Source of the DNA: Marchantia polymorpha subsp. ruderalis
Taxonomy: Eukaryota; Streptophyta; Marchantiopsida; Marchantiales; Marchantiaceae
Assembly: GCA_037833965.1 (NCBI GenBank)
Contig: AP031353.1
Location: 23,748,501-23,812,500 of the forward strand
Reading direction: 5' to 3'
DNA: 64,000 bases
Made by a program: the position numbers and the translations under genes. Within the stretch, counting starts at the first letter, position 1, and every line of letters begins with the position of its first letter. Positions 1-10,926 of the stretch are shown here, one piece after another. The notes beneath the pieces were generated by a model. That model was not told the origin of the DNA. It did not search any database and saw only the letters and a list, made by a program, of their open reading frames with translations.

Positions 1-540
1 TGAAAATTTTCTACAACTCTAATGTAAAAATATTTTGGTCCTGAAACCAAGTTTCTCTCCGGTCCTAGGATAGAAGATAGGTGATATTACTCATCTTCAA
101 ATGAGGTTTTGAGTAGCAATACAACTCGCGTCTCGTGGATTTTGGAATTTGGCACTGTTCATTTGAAGTCTAATCTCCTCATAGTTAGTACCAAGAACCT
201 TGAACTCATTTTTTCTCAAAGGATTAGCTCTCTGTGCTTTGAGTAATTTTCACGGTGAATAATCATGCGACATGTTCATGGACTCCTCTAAACTCTTGTT
301 AGCTTTTGATGGCTATAGTTGTACCTTGAACATAACATGAGGGCGAAACCTAAGTTAGCCACAACGTAGAAACAACCATGTTTGCATTTCTCGTGAAATA
401 ATCTCAATCTCTTATGGTTTCAATATTGCCAAAGAAGTTTCTCAATTCAAATGCCACAAATGCCACTTTTGCGAAATTTTTGTTGGCACAATTAACCAAA
501 AGGTGGCAAAAGTGGCAAATGCCACTTTTAATGAGGTCTG
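1..540. other. AT-rich DNA, no gene seen
   Basis: No open frame resembling a known protein was found. A 12-bp inverted repeat (TGCCACTTTTGC at 461-472, its complement at 506-517) and a further TGCCACTTTT at 520-529 could form a small hairpin. Confidence 0.5.
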
Positions 541-1920
541 CCTTATATTCTTTGGCGGTTGACACTTGAAGAGCCTTCGTTAGCTCTTGTGCTCCTCTTT
601 CAAAGTGGTTCTACAAAGTCTTTGTAATCAGGACTCCCTCGCTATCAAAAGTGGAACACAAGTGGTGACATTTTCACTTCCCAACTCGAATTGACGCTCA
701 ACAGTAGGATTGAAGGCACAACAAAAAAATTTGGGGCATGCCCATGCCCCCTTTCAAGATCAAAAGGCATGCCTGTATTACAATACATACATTTGATCAT
801 ATCAAACAATATACTTTTATCAATCAACACAAAAATGAAAGCTTAAAACCCAGAATAGAGTGGAGCAAAATCTCCAAGTGAAAATAGTTTTATTTCCTCA
901 CTTATACCACAATCTATAACTCTTAAATATACGTCTATAAATCTTGAATATGCGAATAAATATGTGTATACATACAAGCATGCTTCATATGGAAAAAGCA
1001 AATTAGGCATGGCCTCGTGCCCTCGCCCGGGGCATGCCCTTTGAGGTTGTGGCTCCAACTCTACTCAACATGTTTTTGAGAGATGCTAAATATGGTATTT
1101 ATGCCTTAGAGCGTACATGTTGACAAGTAGGGAAGAATTCAAACTTGTTCATGTCTTGAATGTTTCTCTCATCGCCCCTCAAAATACTCTACTCAATTGA
1201 CCTTCATTTATAAGTTCACGAGTTTATTTATGAGTTCACGACCTTGTGCCTACTAATGCTAGTCAAGTAGTTAACGTTGGTCAAGTAAAACTAGTTGATT
1301 TATGATGAACATCAATTTCAGTGTGAAAATGTCTCAAAGTTATTCCACCTTGCTCTTGTTCAAACTTTTTCAAATTAACACTCTCTTCACTTCCCTGGTC
1401 GATAACAAAGTTTGTGCATAAATTATTATTAACCTTCATAAATGTAAGGAAGATATTCAAACGTACTTTGATTTGAGCTCCTTCAATCTAAGAATTGATG
1501 AAAAAGTAATTGTAAGCATTGCTAGAGCTAAGCACACTTCCTAAAATGATGCCGTGTTATCAGATCCAGAAACTTTTTTTGAAAGCTTGACAAAGAGGTC
1601 CATCAGATGTACTTATGAATATTTTCAAGAAATTTTGATTTTGCCACCATTAGAAATACTCAAGGGATGTCATGCACAAAAGATGGTTACTTTATTGCTG
1701 CCAATTAGTAGTTGCTAATGACATCATAACTTCCATTGCCCTTCTCGCACAAGTGATCTGATATGAAAATTTAGCCAACGCCGTATGTTGCTATCCAGAT
1801 GCCGCATCACTGTAATTTGCATTCTTAGATGAATGGTAATATAAACTAGTGAACTCCATTCTTGCTCCAACATGGAGGGGCAGAGCGAAACGCAATACAT
1901 AAATCAATGGAGATTTCATG
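541..1920. repeat. Diverged dispersed segment, copy 1
   Basis: This stretch matches 41,850-42,870 in the same direction. Shared landmarks in order are CTTGAAGAGCCTTCGTT, GGACTCCCTCG, GCGTACATGTTG, TTTATAAGTTCAC, GATGATGCCGTG, TTGCTATCCAG and a closing ATCAATGGAG-like stretch. No frame is open along its length and I do not recognise a protein family. Copy 1 has extra DNA at about 718-1,050 that copy 2 lacks. It may be two old copies of a repeat or a duplicated, decayed gene. Confidence 0.6.
718..1050. mobile_element. MITE-like non-autonomous TIR element (candidate)
   Basis: The ends are inverted to each other: ACAAC at 718-722 against GTTGT at 1,046-1,050. Palindromic GGGCATGCCC-type sequence lies just inside both ends (about 734-750 and 1,029-1,039). 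GGC precedes (715-717) and follows (1,051-1,053), which fits a 3-bp target duplication. The interval is missing from the related segment near 42 kb. It has no coding capacity, and its superfamily is unassigned. Confidence 0.4.
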
Positions 1921-2598
1921 CATCATAAAAGATTCCAAAGATGATGTTGGCTACTTTTAATATAAATAATATCCAATATTTTATTTAAGATCGTTTTTGG
2001 ATTTTATTAGTCTATCAACTTTAATGAAATTTTTATGTAGCAAATAATCAGTACACTAGATCCAATTATTTTGTACATTGTTTCATAAGATGCAATTAAA
2101 GATTTGACAAATACCAGTATGCTTTTAGATGGCAGTTATTGATCTAATAATGAAAATTGTTGCTCATTTATTTAATTGAATCTGTAGCCATTATTATTGC
2201 TATCATGAAATTAAAGTTGTTTCTTTCCTTTAGTTATGATATGTTGGAGGTAGTTATTATTCAAAGTGAGAAATTTAATACTTTTTTTGTAATGTATTTC
2301 TATGATCTAAAAATTGTTACCTCAAATACATAAATATCTTGCTTTTTTTAATGTTAAAATATATTAAAAAAATTATTAATGTAAAAGCACTGAATGAAGT
2401 AATTTTTTTTTACTTTACAAGTGTTGAAAATTGACATTGTTCAAAATCATTTGAAAAAAGAGCTATAAAATGAAAAATTATATCTTACAAAATATTTTGA
2501 ATATTTTACTTCAATTTTGAAAGTAATGTGATAAACTTGAATATTTAGAAAAATGAGCTTTCATGATGTGTTATAACATGAAACAATCAAAAAGATGA
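1921..2598. other. AT-rich spacer, nothing recognised
   Basis: Very AT-rich sequence with homopolymer runs and no plausible gene. It ends at the target duplication of the chromovirus. Confidence 0.5.
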
Positions 2599-2603
2599 AG
2601 TAT

Positions 2604-3008
2604 TGTAACATTAGAATTTATAGCAAAGTTCATTTGAGTATGGAAACATAAACTTTGAAGATGAAAGATAATAGCAATGAATCTCCTTTTCTTTATATAG
2701 CTCTCACCAACAAGTACAAAGAGATAAGATTTTATCCCCACCATTAATCTTGCTCCTTGTGGATGCATGACGTGACAGATAACCCTAACAAGCACACAGA
2801 TTGCAAACGTGACGCTCCCAACTAACACACTTAATCCTTACCTAACAAACACATGAATCGCTAACGTGGCATTGTCAATTAACACAGCTACTTTCTACCC
2901 ACCAAGCGCACGGATCGCTGATGTAGCAGCTATGAGTAGTGAACGCTAAAGTCTCTATACATTTAGAGTAACCTCTACTTTAGTCCTAATTAAATAAAGA
3001 TGGCTACA
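2604..3008 (-). repeat. Chromovirus LTR (3' LTR)
   Basis: It begins TGTAACATTAGA and ends TACA on the plus strand. It aligns along its whole length with 6,355-6,763 with scattered differences. Confidence 0.85.
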
Positions 3009-3059
3009 AACCTCACTCGTTTTAAGATGCAACGTACTCGTTGCACATACATTCAAACT

Positions 3060-4530
3060 TCTAAACTGTCAAATGTGCATTTGCTAAATATTTAGCTGGT
3101 TACCAAGTTGATTCATATGATGGATAACCTTTCCATTAAATCAAATACTCTACTTTGGAATATTTATGTCATTGAATACATTTTTTGAGTATCTTTTGTA
3201 CCTCAACCTCCTTATGATCTGCTATCAAGGTTAAAAGAAGAGGTGGTGCTCGTTGGTTGGTGAATTGTTTTGGTTTTAGTGCATGTTTTTGCAATTGTGA
3301 CACATGAAATACCAGATGTATTTGCATATGTGAAGGAAGTTTAGGAAGTATGACACTTCACCAACACGCTTCAAAATCAAAAATGGACCAATGAACCTAA
3401 ATTTCAACTTTGATGTTCCTACAAGAGACAAATTGGTTGTAGATAACCAAACATAATCTCATATCTCAAAAACCATTTCTCTACAATGACCATTGACATG
3501 CTGTTTTTGCCAATTTTGAACTATCATCTTCTCTTTGGCTTGATGTAGTCCTTAATGAATATGCTCCACAAATTCGTTAACTGCTGCAACTTTGGTAAAA
3601 AACTATTTTTTTTTCATAAGTCTCATCAAACTTGAAAGAGTTATAGTATAAACATCATACATGAAGTAAAATGAAAACACTTTTGTAGATGCATAAGCAT
3701 AATTGTTATATGCAAATTCCACAAGTGGCAAAAGGTTGTCCTACTCTTCTTGCTCTTCTTACGTGAATGCTCATGGCATATTCTCTAGGGTTCTATTGGC
3801 CTTCTCCGTTTGTACATCAGTTTGAGAATGATAGGCCGTTCACATTGCTAATTTTGTTTTCAAAAAAACTAAACAAAGTATTTCAAAATAAACTAGTGAA
3901 GTGAGTACATCACATCTATCAATGATTAACATTTTGCTTAAGCCATTATTCACAAAACTACATCTAGATACAATTGAGCTAGTTGTGAAGCTGTTACCGT
4001 TTTTGTGGTTGGTTTGATGTGAATTATCATGCTCAATTTGTACACAAAAATCACGATTGAATCATATCCTAACAAAATCTTTGGTAACTCACATACTAGA
4101 TCCATGATGACATGTTCCCACCGCTGTTCAGGAATTCATATCCTAACAAAATCTTTGGTAACTCACATACTAGATCCATGATGACATGTTCCCACCGCTG
4201 TTCAGGAATTCATATCCTAACAAAATCTTTGGTAACTCACATACTAGATCCATGATGACATGTTCCCACCATTGTTTAGGAATTCATATCCAAACGAAAT
4301 TATTGGTAACTCACATACTAGATCCATGATGACATGTTCCCACCGTTGTTCAGGAATAGAAGAGGCTGTAACAAACCTCAGGTTTTTTATAACTTGCCTT
4401 GTTTTGTTGACAAGCAACACAACTTTGAACATAAGACTCCACATCGTCACGTATTTTGGGTCAATAGTACACTTGTTATATGCTCTTCACGGTTTTTTCC
4501 ACTCGCACAAGATCTGTGAGATCATATGTT
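3060..4530 (-). pseudogene. Chromovirus pol remnant: integrase and chromodomain
   Basis: Recognisable pieces on the minus strand, from right to left, are an integrase core start (PEQRWEHVIMDLV near 4.33 kb), the integrase stretch resembling HPQTDGQTE (near 3.82 kb), and the FAYNN motif near 3.72 kb. After these come a KLKFRFIGPF stretch (near 3.4 kb) and a WKGYPSYESTW chromodomain core near 3.13 kb. This order is that of Ty3/gypsy chromovirus pol. The coding sequence is heavily broken. Reverse transcriptase was not found. Confidence 0.75.
4063..4358. repeat. 74-bp tandem array, four units
   Basis: Units start with CATATCC at about 4,063, 4,137, 4,211 and 4,285. The first three are almost identical and the fourth has several changes. 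The unit is a piece of the chromovirus integrase region. Since 74 is not a multiple of three, the array arose in non-coding remains. Confidence 0.85.
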
Positions 4531-5285
4531 GCACATGTGTACTAAGTTGTATCGGTAGCCAAGTGATTAATGATGATTAGCCAAGACATAGCTCAGTCTA
4601 GCTATTTATGACTAAACTAGTTAATAATAACCAAGTTAATCTAATCATGACTAAGTCTAGTTATAATGTCTATATTTGGCGGAATAATTAGCTAAGTTCT
4701 AGAAGATTGGGATGAGCACTTCTATTTTGTCTTTTACAAAAGTCTAGATTCCAAGGGATTAGACTTTTGACTATAAGTTTGAATTTGATTGGTTTGACTA
4801 AATGTATGAAAGATGATTGGCTAGACTAAGTCTAATGTTGACTTAATGGCTAAAAAACTAAAAGAATTTTTAAACTTTTAGAAGGTTTGAGTAGGCCAAT
4901 AGCATGTTGCCACGTATAGTGGGTTAGTCAAACTTAACTATGGAAAAGTGAGTTAGGAGAAATTACCACATGTTACTATGATAATTTCTCAAGTAGTATA
5001 AATAGAGAGATAGAGTAATGTCTCTCAAGCAAGTTTGTAGAGTTCATATGTAGAAACTTGTTTCATATATAAAAGAGTGATGATTTTCAATATCTTGAAG
5101 TGTCGATGTGTGTGTGAGTTGAAGTGATACACTGAAAGATTGTGTGAGAGGATGTTTGGGCTATGAGTATGAGGAGAAATTCTAGTCTTCTAGAACCATG
5201 ATGAGCTACCGCAGAGCCATCTGAGGTAAACCTTAGTGAAAGTCAGCACGGAGGTTGCAGTTCTGGAAACATTCTCTCCCGTGTT
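4528..5285 (+). mobile_element. Old partial LTR related to the young gypsy element
   Basis: The plus strand here matches the sense strand of the 2-kb LTRs at 17.7-19.7 and 24.7-26.7 kb. It runs from TTGCACATGTGTACTAAG, through the long CTAG/GACTAAG-rich part and a TATAAATAGAGAG promoter-like box near 4.99 kb, to GGAGGTTGCA near 5.25 kb. Divergence is considerable. Only about the first 0.85 kb of the LTR is present and it lies opposite to the chromovirus. It is an ancient relative nested in, or recombined into, the chromovirus. Confidence 0.75.
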
Positions 5286-5290
5286 ATGTA

Positions 5291-5659
5291 TCATGTGAGA
5301 GCTTTATCTATAAGATAAGATTTCATGAACATTCCAGCAATGTAATCAAAAATATGAAAATGTAATAAATGAATATTCATCCTCATTATCCATCGTTCTA
5401 ACACTTTCATCACTCTACTCCCTTTGTAAGCTTCAAACTTACAAGATTTTCCCATTCGAAGAAGATTTGCTTGATCTTCAATGTCTTGAAGACGTTTTCT
5501 ATTTGCCTCTATTGTATCAATAGGAGTTGATTTTGATTGAACTTGGAAAACTTGAACTTGAGGTTCAATTTCCATCTCTCCAATTCTTTCTCTCTCTACT
5601 TTCTCACTTCCCAAATGCAAAGATTTTATCTTCCATGGCTTGTTGTTTGACATGTCCAT
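5291..5659 (-). pseudogene. Unrecognised ORF in the chromovirus gag position
   Basis: An open frame of about 122 codons, rich in charged residues with a short helical stretch (IEANRKRLQDIEDQ). It lies in the minus sense between the primer site and the pol remains, where gag would be expected. No zinc knuckle or clear gag motif is visible, so this is a positional guess. Confidence 0.3.
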
Positions 5660-6341
5660 CTACTATCGCTTTTTCTCAACTTCTTCATCTCCATCATGAT
5701 TGCGTTGAGAACTTCATCCATATCGATTAATGTCCCCATGCTTTCTCACACTCACTCTAATACAAAGTAAGTATAATCACAATCTGAACTTTCAAAAAAG
5801 GAGCCACAAAAGGTATAGGTGATTTTATCACAACTATGTAGTACTTTTTTCCATAATTTCTCACAAGAAGGTTTATCCACAATCTCTTCTATCGGTATAC
5901 TAATCTAAACTCTACATAAGTGTTGAACCGAACCGGGACGAGTGGTTCGCGATACAAATTCATGAAATATTCAGTATATATAATCTATTTGGTACAATCC
6001 AAAGTCTCTCCATAACTAACTATTGGAAGAACCAGTGGCACTCTCAACTCCATCACTCTAGTTATAAAATCTGCACCCTAACAGGCCACAAGGTACATCC
6101 AAAAATGATGTTTCTCTATGTAACAAAGGTGAATATCGAATAGGTTAGATATTGGCCAATGCGGTACTGGATTTCTATCAAGCCGGTCCATATCTGCAAA
6201 ACCACAATTCCACTTTCCACCTCTCTCCACATGTAGATCAATGACCTCTGCCAGCCTCTATAAATTCTAAAAATTGCACTGTATCATCATTCACTTGTTA
6301 TTCTATGAGGGTTAATCCACACTCAAGGAAAAATCAACCTT
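5660..6341 (-). other. Chromovirus leader region
   Basis: The interval between the primer site and the gag-position ORF in the element's sense. No coding feature was recognised. Confidence 0.45.
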
Positions 6342-6354
6342 GCTTTGATACCAT

Positions 6355-6763
6355 TGTAACATTAGAGTTTAGAGAAAAATTCACTCGAGTATGAAAACAA
6401 AAACTCTGAAGATGAAAGATAATAGCAATGATTCAACTCTTCTTTATATAGCTCTCACCAACAAGTACAAAGAAATAAGATCTTATTCCCACCATCAATG
6501 TCACTTCTCGTGGATGGATGAAGTGGCAAATAATCCTAACAAGCACACGGATTGCTGACATGGCGCTCCCAACTAACACACTCAATCCTTACCTAACAAG
6601 TACACGAATCGCTGACGTGGCACTATCAACTAACACACCTACTCTCTACCTACCAAGCGCGCGGATTGTTGACGTGGCAACTATGACTAGTGCACACTAA
6701 ATTATGTATATCAACATTTAGAGTAACTTCTAGTTTAGTTCTAACTAACTAAAGATGGTTACA
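6355..6763 (-). repeat. Chromovirus LTR (5' LTR) with adjacent primer site
   Basis: This is the partner of 2,604-3,008. The initiator-Met primer site (GCTTTGATACCA on the plus strand) lies immediately to its left at about 6,342-6,353. That fixes the element's sense as minus. Confidence 0.85.
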
Positions 6764-6954
6764 AGTATGTAAATAAGCCAAAGTGCTCCATTGCAACTTG
6801 TATATATTCATTAAAAAATCAACACAAAATGATGCAAAGGGATAAAAGAGATTAAAAAATCATGTTGTAATGACAGATAAATACCAAAATAAAGCATAAT
6901 GATAAAGATTCGTTCCCACTAGAACATAACCAACACAAACAGTACCAATTGTCA

Positions 6955-7420
6955 CGTTCTTAACCGTTCATTAAGGAGTTTGAATTCTTAGGCTACTATC
7001 ACTCCCAGAAGTACTGGAGGTATTCGACTCGGAGGTCTCTCAGAGGACACACAAGTCAGCGTAAGTCACACACACCTGAAACAAGCAAATGCAACAACTC
7101 AGAGGTCGATCCCGACTTCAACTTAAGATTCAGGGGGGAAAATTCCCAAGTAGTACACTTGGAGGATTTGCAGGCAGCTGCCAATTGCGAATTTGCTTAA
7201 ATCCTGACACTAGCCAATCGCTACTCACAACATTCGAATTGGAGTTCCAACTTTGGATGCGGTATCTTCGACAAACCGAAGTACCTCTCACGCGGTGACC
7301 AACACACTCAACTTACAAACGTGCAGAGAATACAGAGTTCAAAATTGACAAACTAAATTGGGAAAAGACCCCCAAGGCCAATGCCTTGGAGTACTTTATT
7401 CCTAACTACCAAAACTGTCA
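6955..7420 (-). other. 3' non-coding region of element D
   Basis: It matches the 3' regions of A, B and C. Shared parts are the GAATTCTTAGGC...CACTCCCAGAA block near 6.99 kb, a short AC run before CCTGAAAC near 7.07 kb, and an AATAAAGTA box near 7.39 kb where the other copies have TATAAAGTA. Confidence 0.65.
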
Positions 7421-9413
7421 TCTGCTGCGATGCGAGCACCGAACAGGTCCTACACCTGCGGAGTCACTAGTTGCCGCTCCCTCTAACCTCAGCTCTAAGC
7501 CTAATCTTCTCAAAACGCATACTAGCTCTAACTCCAGATTTGCCACAGCTTCCCGCGATCTTGAGAGATACGATTCGAGCTTCTTGGCTAACCGGCGATG
7601 CCTTCGTCCGCTTCGCACTATCAATTCGGCTACATGATGCTTGATCTTGCGTAATCGATGTCCGTTGTGCGACTCAATCTGCCATAAAACATACCCGCGC
7701 AAACACCGCTTCTCGCAAAACGGGCCGCTGAGGTACTAACATTGTCCTCGGACAATGAGGATGACCTTGTGGCATTGGAGGAAGTTGCGGCGAAGACCGT
7801 AGAAGACGTGACAGCACCTAAGAGTGGACCGTAGAGGGTAGCCTCACCCCGGATCTCCACCGAAATAGTCATACTGGAGACGGATGAGGAACCCTCAACG
7901 GAAGAGGCACAGTCGCCAGCCCTCAGTGTCGCCGATGTGTTGTGTGTGCAGGTACTTCCGCTGATCCATTACCTCAACCGGAAGAAGCGGAAGAAGTATG
8001 CATACGCCCGCATCTATGAGTCCTACGTGGAGACAGTGCGTAACCGGACGCGGACCAAGGTAGTGGCGGCTGCTTAGGTCGCCGCGAAGGAACGTAAGAG
8101 TCAGCCAACAAAAGCGAGGTATCAAGCACTTCAGAGGAGGCTAGCTGAGGAAGTTGAGAAGCGAATGCATTCGAAGCATGTCTGCGAGAGACTTCATGAG
8201 GATGTGGAGAGGGCCAACTGCGCGAGCGTGGACCTCTTGAATATGTTGGAGGCGTGTTGGACCGCGTATGACGTTGAGTCATTGAAGGTTGATGAGATGT
8301 CGGCTACCGCGGAGAAGAAGGAGCAAGAGTACCAAATCGAGTTAGCGATGAGGGCGAAGAAGCTAACCGAGTAAGAAGCTGCGCGGATCTCAGATTTGAA
8401 GTTAATCGAGAAGCTGAAGAAGTAGTGCAGCGAAATGAGGACGCAACAGTCGCAAGCTGAGGAACAGTTATGCGAAGTGGAAACGAGATTGACGGAGGCC
8501 GAGGGGAAGAATCGACAGTTATCCGAGGAGACGCGTGACGTTTTAATTGCGAGAGTGGAGCCTTCATCCAGATGCCCTCTAAAGAAACCTCATTCTGCCT
8601 CGGGGGAACTTCCTCAATCAAAACCGCCTTCCCCTTATCTTTCTTTGAAGCCCGTTGTGGCTTAACATGTGTCGGTTGTTCTTTTGTAATCCGAGGCTTC
8701 TTCCCCATCAATACCTCCTTCTCTCTGGCTGTAATCACCATTGGTCCCACTTCCTGCACAAAACGTCCTCTCGCTGCAACTCTTTGACTCTTTGTGCTGC
8801 TATCCTTCTCTAGTATCAACCTCTTGGCCTTCATCTTTGACCTGGCCCAAAAATCTGGTGATCGCATCTCGATAGGAGCCGCCCGTCGTAACCGTTCTTC
8901 TGCTACGGCGGCCTCATTGAATCTTTGTTTCTTCCTCGGCTGTGAGTCTTGCCGGCCTTTAGACCGCTTTCTCCTCTCCTGGGGCGAATCGCACGGTTTG
9001 CCTTCAAGGTCCGAGTTGACCTCGATAGCAAGCACCACTTCTTCTTCTTCTTGTGGCACTTCTCGTAATGGAAAGGCTTTACTCTCTACGGGCGTCAATA
9101 TTTCCATACTCCTGTAGAATTAATCAAGAATGGAGACAAGAAACAGGCGGACCCTCCTTGAACCAGCCCGATGTGTTCGGATGGCTGTCCAGAAGATTCG
9201 CGCCCAATGGATACAATCTCCTCTCAATGCTCTCTCGACAAACTCCACTTGCCAAGTCATCGTGTAAGTAGTTCAAGACTGACAAAGAATCTGCATCAAC
9301 GCCATCGCGATGTTCCGCCTCAATCGGTCGCGATACCACACTGTGCGGTAACCATTCTTCCCAGTCCGAGGTTGTTTGAAGAGGGCGACATAAGCCCTTT
9401 CTTCCTCTCTCGT
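7418..9413 (-). pseudogene. Element D coding remains (domain, linker, coiled coil)
   Basis: Minus-strand reading near 9.12-9.41 kb gives the second half of the family's globular domain (WQVEFVE, HWARIFW). About 8.57-9.11 kb gives a basic, charged linker (KPRITKEQPTHVKP, EGIWMKAP). About 7.42-7.70 kb gives the coiled-coil end (RRLAKKLESYLSRSREA). Between these, about 7.72-8.55 kb, the family's conserved LPLIHYLNRK block and coiled coil read on the plus strand, so this piece is inverted relative to its flanks. The copy is broken in several places. Function is unknown. Confidence 0.65.
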
Positions 9414-9799
9414 TGTGGTACCCCACTTTTGGGATTTTTGCGGAATTTAAAACATTTTCGGAAAACTGTACCGCGGCAGCAGTGTAAATAGCCATCGGTG
9501 CATCAAAATAGAGTGAAACTGGATGATCTCGGAGAATCTCAAAGAATCTCGTAGAATCCAGGAGTTTGGCGCAACGTCTGGGACAGACGCCGCCCTAAAC
9601 GACGGGCTCCGAAGGAGTACCCCTTCGGCGCAAGGCGCCTAAGGCGCCTTCGGCGCTAGAGAAATCCCTCAGAATCTGATCAATTCCCAAACGCCTTGGC
9701 TTGGTTAGGGTTTTGTTGGGAAGAGCTTGACGCGCTGATTCTAACGAGCCCGAGAACGCCTGGAACGGATGAGGACTCAGGGAGTTGTGACGGTCGAAA

Positions 9800-10490
9800 G
9801 ATACGAAGATCTTCGTCTACGCATATGCGAGGGAAGTTCGCCTACGCACAGGCGAAATAGGGTTTGACGTCGGCGGGATGTCCGCCGAGAATGCCGCCTA
9901 CGCATAGGCGGGGAGGACTTGCACCTACGCATAGGCGGACGGAAATCGCCTACGCATGGGCGCTTCGGCGTCGGCGGGAAGTCCGCCTTCGGCCCTTGAA
10001 ATCGGCCTTCGGGGTTGGAACTTGTACGGCGCCTTCGGCGCCAACGCATCACGGATGGGCGAGGACCCAACGGAGTAGTAAAATCCGTACAGACCGTACG
10101 GAGTGTATGGACGGAACGGACCAGTGCGCCTTCGGCTGGTCGGGATTACGGAGACAAGAGCGCCGACGGATAGGCGAGAGAAATGGACAAACTGGACGGA
10201 GTCCGTTGACCACGGTCAACGCCTTCGGCACAGCCGCCTTCGGCGCTGCGCCTGCGGCGAGGCACCTGCGCGGACGAACGTCCTGCGTGCGGACGGATTT
10301 GGCCTATGCACAGGCAGATGAAGTTCTGCGCCGGCGGAAACTCCGCCCGGGATTCCGCCTACGCAGAAGGGAGTTCAACTTTTGTCCTATGCGCGGACGA
10401 ACGCCTTTGGCAGAAGGGGGACTAGCCAAATTGAAGTACGAAGGAGTGTAGCGCGCCGGCGAGAATTCCGCCTTCGGCGCTGCGCGCCCA
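9800..10490. repeat. Hairpin-repeat cluster in the leader of A
   Basis: The leader is packed with short palindromes of two kinds. CGCCTACGCATAGGCG-type 16-mers (for example 9,839-9,854 and exactly at 9,895-9,910) have 6-bp arms and a 4-nt loop. CGCCTTCGGCG-type 11-mers have 4-bp arms around TTC. Variants recur about every 30-60 bp. Confidence 0.75.
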
Positions 10491-10926
10491 TGGCCGCGGC
10501 GTGATACGCTGACGGAGTTCAAATTACCAATTCGAGCGTGTGAGTGAAGTCGGCGTCGGCGGAGCGTGAAGCCGCGCGTGAGAGAGAAGGCCGTTATACC
10601 GAGGAGCCGGCGCGGCCATCAAGTGATTCGACCTTCACGACCGAGAGCCGACCATGACCTCCTACGAGGAGACGGAGGACGCCTCATTCTTGAATTCGCG
10701 ATAGTGCGAAGTAACACAATTTCTGGTGCGAGCTGCGCGCGTCCACCTACTTGCTGAGAGACATTCTAGACATCACCGCGCGGAGAGTTACTCGGTGGCT
10801 GAGAGAGAATTGAGTGCGCGACAGTTGGAATTGAGAGAAATTAGAGTTTGCAGAGGAGGCAGAAGCGCGAGCAAGAGGCTCGGGCAGAGCAGAGAGAGAG
10901 TTGCGCGAACCAATTTCAAGAACGCA

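Larger units (their letters stand above)
2604..6763 (-). mobile_element. Broken Ty3/gypsy chromovirus, minus sense
   Basis: Two direct LTRs (about 405 and 409 bp, TGT...ACA ends) bound the element. A perfect 5-bp target duplication AGTAT lies at 2,599-2,603 and 6,764-6,768. Just inside the right-hand (5') LTR, the minus strand reads TGGTATCAAAGC, a primer site for initiator Met tRNA. Integrase and chromodomain remains at 3.06-4.53 kb set the family. The element is broken in many places and shorter than a full chromovirus. It also holds a foreign old LTR fragment (4,528-5,285) and a 74-bp tandem array. The two LTRs differ visibly, so the insertion is old. Confidence 0.85.
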
